A stretch of DNA of 64,000 nucleotides. Origin: Chlamydiae bacterium Ga0074140. Lineage in GTDB: Bacteria; Chlamydiota; Chlamydiia; Chlamydiales; Rhabdochlamydiaceae. The stretch spans positions 766,943 through 830,942 of the forward strand of contig LNES01000003.1 in assembly GCA_001464115.1 (NCBI GenBank). Reading direction: 5' to 3'. Positions 25,913 to 33,723 of the stretch are shown here, one piece after another; within the stretch, counting starts at the first letter, position 1; every line of letters begins with the position of its first letter. The translations under genes were made by a program, and so were the position numbers. The notes under the pieces were generated by a model, which had not been told where the DNA came from, did no database searches, and saw only the letters and a program-made list of their open reading frames with translations.

Positions 25913-28294
25913 ATGAGCCGCTATATTCGCTGGTTTGAAGAGCTACGCGCTACGGACACCCCCGTCGTGGGAGGAAAAAACTCCTCGTTGGGAGAGATGA
26001 CCTTCTCCCTAAAAAAATTGGGGATCCTCATCCCCGAAGGATTTGCCACAACAGCCGACGCCTTTCGCGATTTTTTAAAGCTAAACCACCTCGACAAGAA
26101 GATCTCTTCGGAGCTTGCGAAGTGGAAAGGCGGCGAGCGTGAGTTACATAAAATTGGCAAAAGAGTCCGCAGCTGGATTCTTAAGTCCCACTTTTCTGAT
26201 GAGTTTTTAAGAGATTTGAAAAGTGGCTATGAAGTCCTTTCAAAACGTTACCAGAAGAGAGCTGTCGATGTGGCAGTCAGAAGTAGCGCAACTGCAGAGG
26301 ATCTTCCGACAGCAAGTTTTGCAGGACAGCAGGAGACCTACCTCAATGTCGTTGGATTTGACGAGCTCGAAAAGGCCTGTTTGAAATGTTTTGCCTCGCT
26401 CTTTACAGACCGCGCAATCGCCTACAGACATGCTCAAGGCTTTGACCACACAGAGATCGCTTTATCGATTGGTATACAAAAGATGGTGCGCGCCGATCTC
26501 GCCGGTTCGGGTGTGATGTTTACGTTGGATCCGGAAACCGGATTTAGAAACGCGATCGTCATTAATGCTACCTGGGGACTCGGGGAAAATGTCGTGCAGG
26601 GCACGATCATGCCCGATGAGTATATCGTCTTTAAGCCTCTGCTCCACCAACAAAAAACTCTTCCGATTCTCGAAAAAACCCGAGGTGAAAAAGAGAAAAA
26701 ATTGATCTACGCTAAGGGTGGAGAGACAAAAAATGTTTCCACCCCTCAAAAACTGCGTGAATCTCTTGTCTTGAGTGATGAGGAAATTTTAAAACTCGCC
26801 AAATGGGCAGTACTCATCGAAAACCATTATAAGAAACCGATGGATATCGAGTGGGCAAAAGATGGAAGGGATAAAAAACTCTACATCGTTCAGGCTCGCC
26901 CAGAAACCGTTCAATCGCAGAAAAAATCCACACTTTTTAAGAGCTACAAGCTTAAAAAACGCGGCAAGGTTCTTGTCGAAGGCCTTGCCATTGGCGAAGC
27001 GATCATCGCTGCCCCCGTGCAGGTGATTAAGACTCTCAGCGAAATTGGAAAGTTTAAAGAGGGTTCTATCCTCGTGACCCCAATGACCTCACCAGATTGG
27101 GTGCCGATCATGGAGAAAGCTGCAGGAATTATCACCGATTTTGGAGGGCGCACCTCGCACGCTGCTATTGTCAGTCGAGAGCTGAGTGTTCCCGCCCTTG
27201 TTGGCACGGGCAGTGCAACCACAATTCTGAAGAGTAAGAAGATGGTTACCCTCTCTTGTGCAGAAGGAGATCATGGGTATGTCTACGATGGTGTCGTGCA
27301 GTTTGAGGAGCGTGAAGTAAATCTAGAACATCTCCCTGAAACTCGCACACAGTTGATGCTGAATATCGCAAGCCCTGTTGCTGCCCTCCGCACCTGGCCG
27401 CTGCCTGCGAAAGGGGTAGGGCTTGCACGGATGGAGTTCATCATCAACAACATCATCAAGATCCATCCGATGGCCCTTATCCATCCAGAAAAAGTCAAAG
27501 ACCCCAAAACCAGAAAAATAATCGATAGGCTTACACGAGGATTTCCCGATAAAAAGGAGTATTTTATCGAGAAATTGGCACAAGGCATAGCCAAAATTGC
27601 GGCCTCACGCCACCCCTATCCCGTCATTGTTCGCTTGAGCGACTTCAAGACCAACGAGTACGCCAACCTAATCGGCGGGGAGAATTTCGAGCCCAAAGAG
27701 GAGAACCCGATGCTCGGTTTCCGCGGCGCATCACGCTACTATAGCCCGCGCTATGTTGAGGGTTTTGCTCTGGAGTGTGCTGCAATTAAGCGCGCGCGCG
27801 AAGAGATCGGCCTTACAAATCTTCTTGTGATGGTCCCTTTTTGCCGTACGCTCGAAGAAGCCGATAAGGTACTTAAGGTGATGGCTCAAAATGGCCTCTC
27901 TCGCGGAGAAAATGGCCTTGAAGTCTACGTGATGGCAGAAATCCCTTCGAATATCATCCTTGCAGAAGAGTTTTCAGACCGATTTGATGGCTTCTCAATT
28001 GGCTCTAATGACCTTACGCAGCTTGTTCTGGGAGTCGATCGCGATTCAGCTGAACTTGCTCCTCTATTTGACGAGAGGAATGCGGCTGTGAAGAAAATGA
28101 TCCAGGATCTCATCAAAACAGCCCATCTTAAAAAACGGAAAGTGGGCATCTGCGGGCAAGCGCCTAGCGACTATCCCGATTTTGCTGAGTTTCTCGTGCG
28201 GTGCGGCATCGATTCAATCTCTTTGAATCCCGATAGTCTTGTAGGAGAACTCGAGCGCATCTCCAAGTTAGAAAAAACGATGAACGATGAGTAG
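25913..28294 (+). CDS. ppsA: Phosphoenolpyruvate synthase (pyruvate, water dikinase)
   Basis: PpsA converts pyruvate and ATP to phosphoenolpyruvate, AMP and phosphate, a gluconeogenic entry step. An N-terminal ATP-grasp domain (VRSSATAEDLPTASFAGQQ near residues 122-140; QARPETVQ near residue 325) is followed by the swivelling phosphohistidine domain with GGRTSHAAIVSRE, and a C-terminal PEP-binding TIM barrel with GSNDLTQLVLGVDRDS and GICGQAPSD. At 793 aa it is of normal length. The ATG at 25913 has no strong ribosome-binding site. A rho-independent terminator follows at 28308-28336. Confidence 0.96.
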   Translation: MSRYIRWFEELRATDTPVVGGKNSSLGEMTFSLKKLGILIPEGFATTADAFRDFLKLNHLDKKISSELAKWKGGERELHKIGKRVRSWILKSHFSDEFLRDLKSGYEVLSKRYQKRAVDVAVRSSATAEDLPTASFAGQQETYLNVVGFDELEKACLKCFASLFTDRAIAYRHAQGFDHTEIALSIGIQKMVRADLAGSGVMFTLDPETGFRNAIVINATWGLGENVVQGTIMPDEYIVFKPLLHQQKTLPILEKTRGEKEKKLIYAKGGETKNVSTPQKLRESLVLSDEEILKLAKWAVLIENHYKKPMDIEWAKDGRDKKLYIVQARPETVQSQKKSTLFKSYKLKKRGKVLVEGLAIGEAIIAAPVQVIKTLSEIGKFKEGSILVTPMTSPDWVPIMEKAAGIITDFGGRTSHAAIVSRELSVPALVGTGSATTILKSKKMVTLSCAEGDHGYVYDGVVQFEEREVNLEHLPETRTQLMLNIASPVAALRTWPLPAKGVGLARMEFIINNIIKIHPMALIHPEKVKDPKTRKIIDRLTRGFPDKKEYFIEKLAQGIAKIAASRHPYPVIVRLSDFKTNEYANLIGGENFEPKEENPMLGFRGASRYYSPRYVEGFALECAAIKRAREEIGLTNLLVMVPFCRTLEEADKVLKVMAQNGLSRGENGLEVYVMAEIPSNIILAEEFSDRFDGFSIGSNDLTQLVLGVDRDSAELAPLFDERNAAVKKMIQDLIKTAHLKKRKVGICGQAPSDYPDFAEFLVRCGIDSISLNPDSLVGELERISKLEKTMNDE

Positions 28295-28307
28295 TGAACA
28301 AAAAAAA

Positions 28308-28336
28308 AGAGGATGGCTTACGCCATCCTCTTTTTG
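28308..28336. terminator. Bidirectional rho-independent terminator
   Basis: The perfect stem AGAGGATGGC / GCCATCCTCT with a TTAC loop has T5 on the plus side and A8 on the other. It can therefore stop both ppsA and the convergent gene at 28350-28898. Confidence 0.9.
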
Positions 28337-28349
28337 GTTTTGCTTCTCC

Positions 28350-28898
28350 TTACAGTTGGCAAAGTTCGATGATTTCAGCGATGTTCTTTTCAAGTTTAGA
28401 CTTACTGAGGAAGAATTCCGCAGCATGTCTAGTGCGATTTTGCATATCGTGGTCACTGATGAATTTGCTTTGTGTTGAAACCATATCAGAACGCAAGCGG
28501 ATATTTTGAGCTTCGAGTTCCGCAATGCGTCTTCGGCGTTCTTCGTCTTCAGTATAAATTTTCAAGATTTCGCCAGTATTACGAGCGAGCATAATTTTTG
28601 CATGCTCGATATCTGCAGAAATAGCAAGAGGATCAGCAGCTCCGAGAAGCAGCCTTTCTTTTCTTGAAATCTCTCTCTGCAAGTTATCGTTCATTTCTTG
28701 CAATTCACGAACCCTTAGAATATTGTGGTTCTGAAGTGTAAGACGATCTTCTCCCATGTAAAAGCCAGCGCGCTCTTCAGGAGAGAATGCTTTACGTACA
28801 GGTTGAGCAATGACAGCTTCTTGAAGATGAGCTGTATGGCTGTCCCCGATTGCCTGTTGAACTTCAGGCTGAGTATTAGAAATCACATGTGGTTGCAT
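28350..28898 (-). CDS. Coiled-coil hypothetical protein
   Basis: The protein has 182 residues from the ATG at 28898, which has GGGGGT six bases upstream; the frame open to 28916 lacks this. The N-terminal 55 residues are polar and Gln/His-containing without clear fold. Residues about 60-145 are a long coiled coil with heptad-like Leu/Ile spacing (RVRELQEMNDNLQREIS, RRRRIAELEAQNIRL). No signal peptide or membrane helix is present. It is a single-gene unit converging on ppsA, with a shared terminator. No function can be assigned; adaptor or secreted scaffolding roles are possible. Confidence 0.78.
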   Translation of the reverse strand: MQPHVISNTQPEVQQAIGDSHTAHLQEAVIAQPVRKAFSPEERAGFYMGEDRLTLQNHNILRVRELQEMNDNLQREISRKERLLLGAADPLAISADIEHAKIMLARNTGEILKIYTEDEERRRRIAELEAQNIRLRSDMVSTQSKFISDHDMQNRTRHAAEFFLSKSKLEKNIAEIIELCQL

Positions 28899-29061
28899 AG
28901 ATACCCCCTTTCGCAACGTACCGCTACTAGAGAGACATTCTCAGCAGCGTCTATTTTGATTCTAGTAAATAAAAATCAATTTGTCAAATTAACTCGTAAT
29001 TAACTTTTATTAATTAATTATAATAAAAACAAACAATCAGAATCTTAATGAGATCTTTACA

Positions 29062-29466
29062 ATGAAAGAAGAAATCTGTCTATGCGACACTAAAAAACCC
29101 TACGCAGAATGTTGCGGTCGTTATCACAAAGGGGCATTGCCCGAGAGTGCTCTGACACTCATGCGTTCGCGTTATTGCGCTTACGCAAAGGGTATTGTCG
29201 ACTACATTATTCAGACCACGCATCCAAACCATCCCGATTGGCAACGTCCTTTACAGGAATGGAAAAGAGAAATTCGACTTTTCTCAGAGAACACTCGATT
29301 TGTCCGGCTAGAAATTCTCGCCTTTGTGGAAGGAGAAACTGTCTCTTTTGTCACCTTCACGGCTCATCTCACACAGGATGGTCATGATCGCTCATTCACC
29401 GAATGCAGCCGCTTCGAAAAAGTTGCCGGAAAATGGTATTACGTAGAGGCTGTCAAGAATCTGTAA
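29062..29466 (+). CDS. YchJ-family SEC-C motif protein
   Basis: A 134-aa protein of the UPF0225/YchJ family. The N-terminal SEC-C zinc-binding motif is visible as CLCDTKKPYAECCGRYH (residues 6-22). The middle segment ALTLMRSRYCAYAKG is the family signature, followed by an NTF2-like alpha+beta domain with WQRPLQEW and a C-terminal GKWYYVEA. The biochemical role of the family is not established; SEC-C modules are thought to mediate protein or nucleic-acid contacts. It is divergent from the coiled-coil gene across an AT-rich spacer. Confidence 0.9.
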   Translation: MKEEICLCDTKKPYAECCGRYHKGALPESALTLMRSRYCAYAKGIVDYIIQTTHPNHPDWQRPLQEWKREIRLFSENTRFVRLEILAFVEGETVSFVTFTAHLTQDGHDRSFTECSRFEKVAGKWYYVEAVKNL

Positions 29467-29535
29467 AGATTCTTTTTGTATTTTGCAAATTTAAAACCTC
29501 TGTTATGGTCTCTGCAACAACCAAGAGGTTTTTTT

Positions 29536-30141
29536 ATGAAATCTATGACACGTTCTCTTGCTGTTTCTGCATGCATGCTTTTTGCTGCAAACTCAGCTGT
29601 CTCCGATGAGATGAATCTGTATCCCCTCCAAGCGAATACTTGTGCTGAAGTGGCGAGCCCTGAAACCGTTTTCTACCCCCTCCATTGCGGCTGGCTGCTG
29701 AATAAAAACGTGGCAAATGAAGCGATCGCATTGGGCGATCATTCTCAATGGCGCATCGCCCGTGAAAGTTTAGAACTTCTTGATGACTGGGAAATTGGCG
29801 ATGCTCTAGTCGTTTCTCCCAATTATACTCCCCTCTCCCCCTTTCCATACTGGATCAAAAACGTACGCACCGACAAGTCTGTCCTAGCTAGCCTTTTTCT
29901 AGGTTCAGAATCGTATGGAAGAAACACACACTGGATTATCCACGTCGATCAGCAAAATCAAAGATTGTTCTTGGAAAATCGGATCGGCTTCGAAGTCGAC
30001 CATCGAGATAAGCATCTGTTTACAAAATGGGAATATAAAGACACTGTCATCATTGGTACCAGCAACACCTGGTTCACTCCTTATGACTATATCTTGATTA
30101 ACACCACACGCAATCAACACGTCAGAGTAAAAATTTACTAG
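29536..30141 (+). CDS. Secreted hypothetical protein with signal peptide
   Basis: From the ATG at 29536, preceded by AAGAGG at eight bases, the protein has 201-202 residues. Residues 1-22 form a Sec signal peptide (MKSMTRSLAVSACMLFAANS), with likely cleavage near AVSDE. The mature part is strand-rich and contains repeated W/Y-I/V patterns (GWLLNKNVANEAI, HWIIHVDQQNQRLFLENRIGF) suggestive of a beta barrel or beta-propeller-like small domain. No family is recognised. It is followed after 10 bases by a small membrane protein, probably in the same operon. The longer frame from 29476 runs through the likely promoter and is rejected. Confidence 0.78.
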   Translation: MKSMTRSLAVSACMLFAANSAVSDEMNLYPLQANTCAEVASPETVFYPLHCGWLLNKNVANEAIALGDHSQWRIARESLELLDDWEIGDALVVSPNYTPLSPFPYWIKNVRTDKSVLASLFLGSESYGRNTHWIIHVDQQNQRLFLENRIGFEVDHRDKHLFTKWEYKDTVIIGTSNTWFTPYDYILINTTRNQHVRVKIY

Positions 30142-30151
30142 GAGACTGCCC

Positions 30152-30415
30152 ATGTCAGCTATTTCTTACCAACGCCCTGTAGGGCCTGATGCTTACGGGG
30201 TTCAAGAGAGCGCCGATCTAATCGCGCAACAAAATTGCTTTGACTGTTGCGAGGAGCTTAAAAATCTCATTACACTCGTGACTGTCATTGCCGTTGCGCT
30301 TTTTGGCATGCTGCTCATCACCGAGTGGCCTGTCCTACTCGTTGTTGCAGCTCCAGTGGCTGCTATCGCCGGATTCAGTTATATTCACAATTGCATAAAC
30401 GGTAGTTCGACCTGA
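30152..30415 (+). CDS. Small Inc-like membrane protein with a bilobed hydrophobic domain
   Basis: An 87-residue protein with an AGGAG ribosome-binding site. After a 36-residue polar head containing a CFDCC cysteine cluster, residues about 38-78 form two closely spaced hydrophobic helices (LITLVTVIAVALFGMLLI and VLLVVAAPVAAIAGFSYI) separated by only a few residues. This bilobed hairpin is the defining feature of chlamydial inclusion-membrane (Inc) proteins, although any small membrane protein can show it. It lies in an operon with a secreted protein and is followed by a strong terminator. Confidence 0.8.
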   Translation: MSAISYQRPVGPDAYGVQESADLIAQQNCFDCCEELKNLITLVTVIAVALFGMLLITEWPVLLVVAAPVAAIAGFSYIHNCINGSST

Positions 30416-30423
30416 CACTTAAG

Positions 30424-30458
30424 CACTCCTCTTTTTTCTAAAGAGGAGTGTTTTTTTT
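30424..30458 (+). terminator. Rho-independent terminator
   Basis: The stem CACTCCTCTT / AAGAGGAGTG with a seven-base loop is followed by eight T residues. It closes the two-gene unit ending at 30415. Confidence 0.92.
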
Positions 30459-30528
30459 CTTGATTTGATTTTTTTCTTTGTTTCATTCTTTGTACTTCTA
30501 AGAGATCAGTACAAACTGGAGGTTTCCA

Positions 30529-30639
30529 ATGGGTAAAGAAAGAGATGCTCGTAAAGAAGAGAAAAAAAAGGCACAAAAATCTCTCAAAGAAAAGCGCCTA
30601 GCAAAGCAAGAGAAGAAGAAATCCAAGCCTGGTTTCTAA
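30529..30639 (+). CDS. Very small Lys-rich basic protein (36 aa)
   Basis: ATG at 30529 follows a strong GGAGG ribosome-binding site seven bases upstream, and the frame closes with TAA at 30637-30639. The 36 residues are highly basic and alternate Lys/Arg with Glu, starting MGKERDARKEEKKK and ending KSKPGF. It lies between a terminator and a palindromic repeat, so it would be a stand-alone gene. Short Lys-rich proteins of this style occur in many bacteria without known function; nucleic-acid binding or ribosome association is plausible from composition only. Confidence 0.7.
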   Translation: MGKERDARKEEKKKAQKSLKEKRLAKQEKKKSKPGF

Positions 30640-30646
30640 AAGAAGC

Positions 30647-30748
30647 GGATCGGGAAACGGTAACGCAATCGGCAACGTTCACGACATACGAGGAAAATTC
30701 TCTTAAAACTCGTGAACGTTACCGATTTGCGTTTTCCGTTACCGGACC
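30647..30748. repeat. Palindromic 'GAACGTTACCGATTGCG' repeat, full copy
   Basis: ACGGTAACGCAATCGGCAACGTTCACGA is mirrored imperfectly by TCGTGAACGTTACCGATTTGCGTTTTCCGTTACCG about 20 bases later. A half copy lies at 48988-49024. Confidence 0.78.
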
Positions 30749-30756
30749 TTGCAACC

Positions 30757-30822
30757 ATGAGTAGCTCGGCGCCGCGCCAAGCCTCGGCGGAAAAAAGCGG
30801 TGACAAGTCACCGCACTCCAAA
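30757..30822. repeat. GC-rich hairpin repeat after the small basic gene
   Basis: It contains the perfect hairpin GCGGTGAC-AA-GTCACCGC (30797-30814) next to CACTCCAAAAAG and a GGCGCCGCGCC block. It resembles the 'GGAGTGCGG' repeats at 22863 and 59434 in vocabulary but is not a full copy of them. It ends just before the stop codon of the minus-strand phosphodiesterase gene. Confidence 0.65.
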
Positions 30823-30830
30823 AAGATCAT

Positions 30831-32111
30831 TTAGCATTCGATGAAAAGAAATGTCGTTTCCATCTCGTCGCGCGTAAGACCGCCGTGCGCCGCAAGAAAT
30901 TTTTGTTCAAAGTGCCCCTTTTCATACCACCAGATCGCTTCGTTCTGATAGGGAAGAATTACAAGATTGCCCACACGGCTCATAAATGCGGGAGAGGGCG
31001 GTTTCAAACCAAAAAGCCTCTCTTTGATCAACTCCTCCGTGAGATACACCTCTGCCTTGCCTTTTAAACTCTTCGTGAGCATCTCCTTCGCCTCTTCCAG
31101 GTATTCCTCTCGGATATGCAAGAAAAAATCGCGGCAGGAGCCGGCTGGGGCAATGAGATGATCCTGCTTGTTGCGTTTGAGATACTTTTGTAAAACCGGA
31201 AAGACTTTGTTGAGATAGAGCGTGGTTTGAGGATCCACCGGCACCATTCCATGATCCGCAACAAGAACGCACGCCACTTTACGCTTTGTTCTATTCAACT
31301 TTTTCCAAAAGTTCTCCTCTATTTCGGTGAAGAAGCCATCGACTGCTTTTTCAAAACCCGGAGATCCGATTCCCTGACGATGCCCCATCGCGTCGATATC
31401 TCCGAAATAAAAGTAGGCGTAGTCGGGGCTTTTGGACGAAGTTTGCGACAGCTCAACCATATTCTTCATGGCTTGACGCGGTGTCGCATAGGGAAGAACA
31501 TGTGCGCCTCGGAACATCATCTGCGAATAGGTCGAATGAGAGATATTTAGATGCTGAATCACGTGCGAAGTGATGCCCTGCTTATGGAGCTCTTCATAAA
31601 TCGTTTTTGTAGGATAGATCTGCTGAGGATCAACACGCTGAGCGCGCAGACTCTCGCTCTGCCCATCTCCTGCGTATGAAAAAAGAAGAGGGGCGATCAC
31701 GCGGTCAAGTTTTGGCTCATAATAAAACCATTCGTAGATGCCACTTTGTCCTACGTCTAAACCTGTATTCAGACAGGTCACGTGGTTTGCGGTCGTCGAA
31801 GGAAACTGCGTCGTGATTTTGCTGGCAACTCCTTCTAGAGCAAACCGCTTCAGAAAGGGGTACTTTTCGACATATTTTTCGAAAAACTTCCACCCAAATC
31901 CATCGACAAAAATGAGCAAAACGAGGTCGTAAGATCGGTACTGCCCCCCTACAACATCTGCGGGGAGCGAGGAGAACTCTCCTTGAAAACCAAGAAGCTT
32001 TTTCATGGTTCCAGGCAGGTTAGAAAAGCAGTAGGAGTCGTACAACGGTCTTCCAAAATCTTTGGAAAAGGTCGCTCTTTTTACCGCCTCGTTAGCTTGA
32101 GAGTTGATCAT
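30831..32111 (-). CDS. Type I phosphodiesterase / nucleotide pyrophosphatase-like protein (alkaline phosphatase superfamily)
   Basis: A 426-aa metal-dependent phosphohydrolase. The superfamily motifs appear in order: FVDGFGW with the first metal Asp70, PSTTANHV with the Thr nucleophile at about 106-107, FGDIDAMGH, VADHGM, and AAHGGLTRDEM. No signal peptide is seen, so it may be cytoplasmic or exported by another route. The substrate cannot be deduced; relatives cleave phosphodiesters of nucleotides or phospholipids, and some are phosphoglycerate mutase-like. The start has GAGGGAGAA immediately upstream. It is divergent from a methyltransferase gene 72 bases away. Confidence 0.85.
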   Translation of the reverse strand: MINSQANEAVKRATFSKDFGRPLYDSYCFSNLPGTMKKLLGFQGEFSSLPADVVGGQYRSYDLVLLIFVDGFGWKFFEKYVEKYPFLKRFALEGVASKITTQFPSTTANHVTCLNTGLDVGQSGIYEWFYYEPKLDRVIAPLLFSYAGDGQSESLRAQRVDPQQIYPTKTIYEELHKQGITSHVIQHLNISHSTYSQMMFRGAHVLPYATPRQAMKNMVELSQTSSKSPDYAYFYFGDIDAMGHRQGIGSPGFEKAVDGFFTEIEENFWKKLNRTKRKVACVLVADHGMVPVDPQTTLYLNKVFPVLQKYLKRNKQDHLIAPAGSCRDFFLHIREEYLEEAKEMLTKSLKGKAEVYLTEELIKERLFGLKPPSPAFMSRVGNLVILPYQNEAIWWYEKGHFEQKFLAAHGGLTRDEMETTFLFIEC

Positions 32112-32183
32112 TTCTCCCTCACGGGGAAATTATGCTGAGAAATTTCCTCCATACCTTTAGAATGTGAACAAAAAGTTACATTT

Positions 32184-32954
32184 ATGCAAGAAGACTCCTG
32201 GGAAAGCTCTAGCCGCTGGTATGACAAGATCGTCGGTCCGCAAGGCCACTATTATCACCAGAGGGTGGTGATTCCAGGGGTCTTAAAGCTTTTAAACCTA
32301 AAACCCCAAGAAAATCCTAAACTTGTCGACCTCGCCTGCGGGCAGGGCGTGTTAGCACGTCACTTGCCAAAAGAGGTCCCCTACCTGGGTATTGACGCCT
32401 CCCCCTCGCTCATCCGGTCAGCCCAGAAAGGGCCGAGAGACCCCATGCGCCGTTTTTTGACTGCCGATCTCACAAAACCTCTACCAAAAGATGAACGAGA
32501 TTTTTCTCATGCGACGATACTCCTGGCCCTCCAAAACATCTCTGAACCCCAGATGGTCCTAAAAAACGCCTCCAGCCTCTTGAGAGTTGGAGGAAAGCTA
32601 ATGATTGTCATGAGCCATCCCTGTTTTCGAATCCCGCGCCAATCGAGCTGGCAAGTGGACGAGTCTAAAAAATTGCAATACCGGCGGATCGACCGTTATC
32701 TCTCTCCGCTAAAAATCCCCATCCAAACACATCCTAGCCAGGGAGAGGAATCTCCAGGAACCTGGTCCTATCACTTTCCTCTTTCGAGCTATAGCCGCTG
32801 GTTAAAAGAGACCGGCTTTGTGATCGAGCTTCTTGAAGAGTGGTGCTCAGACAAAAAGAGCACGGGCAAAACTGCCGCGATGGAGAACCGCTGCCGGGAG
32901 GAGTTTCCTCTCTTCCTGGCGATCCTCGCCTCCAAAAGGAAGAACGATGAGTAA
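32184..32954 (+). CDS. SAM-dependent class I methyltransferase
   Basis: A 256-aa Rossmann-fold methyltransferase. Motif I is VDLACGQGVLARHL (near residues 48-61). Motif II is YLGIDASPSLIRSA. A motif IV-like region is FSHATILLALQNI, and a post-motif strand is LMIVMSHPCF. The domain resembles the ubiquinone/menaquinone-type and small-molecule methyltransferases (Methyltransf_11/25). The substrate is unknown. The second half, with SSWQVDESKKLQYRRIDRY, is similar in style to uncharacterised methyltransferases. It is monocistronic by layout and followed by a palindromic repeat. Confidence 0.88.
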   Translation: MQEDSWESSSRWYDKIVGPQGHYYHQRVVIPGVLKLLNLKPQENPKLVDLACGQGVLARHLPKEVPYLGIDASPSLIRSAQKGPRDPMRRFLTADLTKPLPKDERDFSHATILLALQNISEPQMVLKNASSLLRVGGKLMIVMSHPCFRIPRQSSWQVDESKKLQYRRIDRYLSPLKIPIQTHPSQGEESPGTWSYHFPLSSYSRWLKETGFVIELLEEWCSDKKSTGKTAAMENRCREEFPLFLAILASKRKNDE

Positions 32955-33026
32955 TGAGTACTGAACGAAAGAAAGGGACCTTATCCATTCGTCTGTTGGG
33001 TGACGCTGTTTCGCAGATGGTGTGAT

Positions 33027-33118
33027 TTTACCACCGAGCACACCGAGATAAAAAAGAGCTTTTTTCTCTCCTATATTTTTTCTTGCGCGGAGCGCCTCGG
33101 TGCTCTCGGGGGTAAAAT
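33027..33118. repeat. Palindromic 'CACCGAG' repeat, copy 2
   Basis: TTTTACCACCGAGCACACCGAG is mirrored by CCTCGGTGCTCTCGGGGGTAAAA, enclosing AAAAAAGAGC/GCTTTTTT and GCGCGGAGCGC modules. It is followed by CACCATTTACGCAACAA, also seen after the half copy near 50503. Confidence 0.82.
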
Positions 33119-33165
33119 TCACCATTTACGCAACAAGGTTGTTTAGGTCGACTGGGATTCTTCCT

Positions 33166-33663
33166 TTACTGTTTAAGGCCGCGTTTTTTCTTGCGGATTT
33201 CCGCTTCTTCGAATCTCCGTTCTCGGCGCTCATCCGCTTCTGCATAACGCCGCTTTTCAAGAGCGGTTTCCGGAATGACGGGTGGCACGGGAGTGGGCTT
33301 CCCCTGTTCATCAACTGCCACGAAGGTAAAATAGGCGGAGAGGATATGTCTCTTTTCGCCTGTGCGAAAATGCTCGGATAGGACTTTAACACCCACTTCC
33401 ATAGACGTGCGCCACGAACGGTTAACCGAGGCGCGAAAGAGTAGAATATCCCCCTTTTCAGCTGGTCCTAAAAAGTGCATTGCATCGACCGATGCCGTCA
33501 CACACGTTCTACCGCTATGTCTTTCTGCAACAACGAGCGCAGTTCGATCCAAAATGGCCATCACGAGGCCACCAAAGACTGTGTTGTTTGAATTGAGATC
33601 GTTCGGAAACACCTTGTAGGTGTGGTCGTGAACTGCCGATTCGCTTATCTTCTTTCCATCCAT
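33166..33663 (-). CDS. Acyl-CoA thioesterase, hotdog fold (YciA/BACH type)
   Basis: A 165-aa single hotdog domain that hydrolyses acyl-CoA thioesters. Family cues are [21 protein letters not shown] at the start of the hotdog helix, with the catalytic Asn/Asp pair, then [17 protein letters not shown] and the late strand [10 protein letters not shown]. The C-terminal 40 residues are a charged, Arg/Glu-rich helix beyond the minimal domain. Related enzymes occur in Chlamydia. It is transcribed divergently from glmS across a 60-base spacer that contains a TATAAT box on the glmS side. Confidence 0.9.
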   Translation of the reverse strand: MDGKKISESAVHDHTYKVFPNDLNSNNTVFGGLVMAILDRTALVVAERHSGRTCVTASVDAMHFLGPAEKGDILLFRASVNRSWRTSMEVGVKVLSEHFRTGEKRHILSAYFTFVAVDEQGKPTPVPPVIPETALEKRRYAEADERRERRFEEAEIRKKKRGLKQ

Positions 33664-33723
33664 AATTAATTTTTTACCCGACTTCCATTAACATTTATAT
33701 ATAATTCTGCTACAGTGAGCCGC

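Noticed and set aside
33700..33705. glmS promoter based on TATAAT
   Set aside because: The -10 box is good but no acceptable -35 sequence lies 16-18 bases upstream, so it is mentioned only in the glmS entry.
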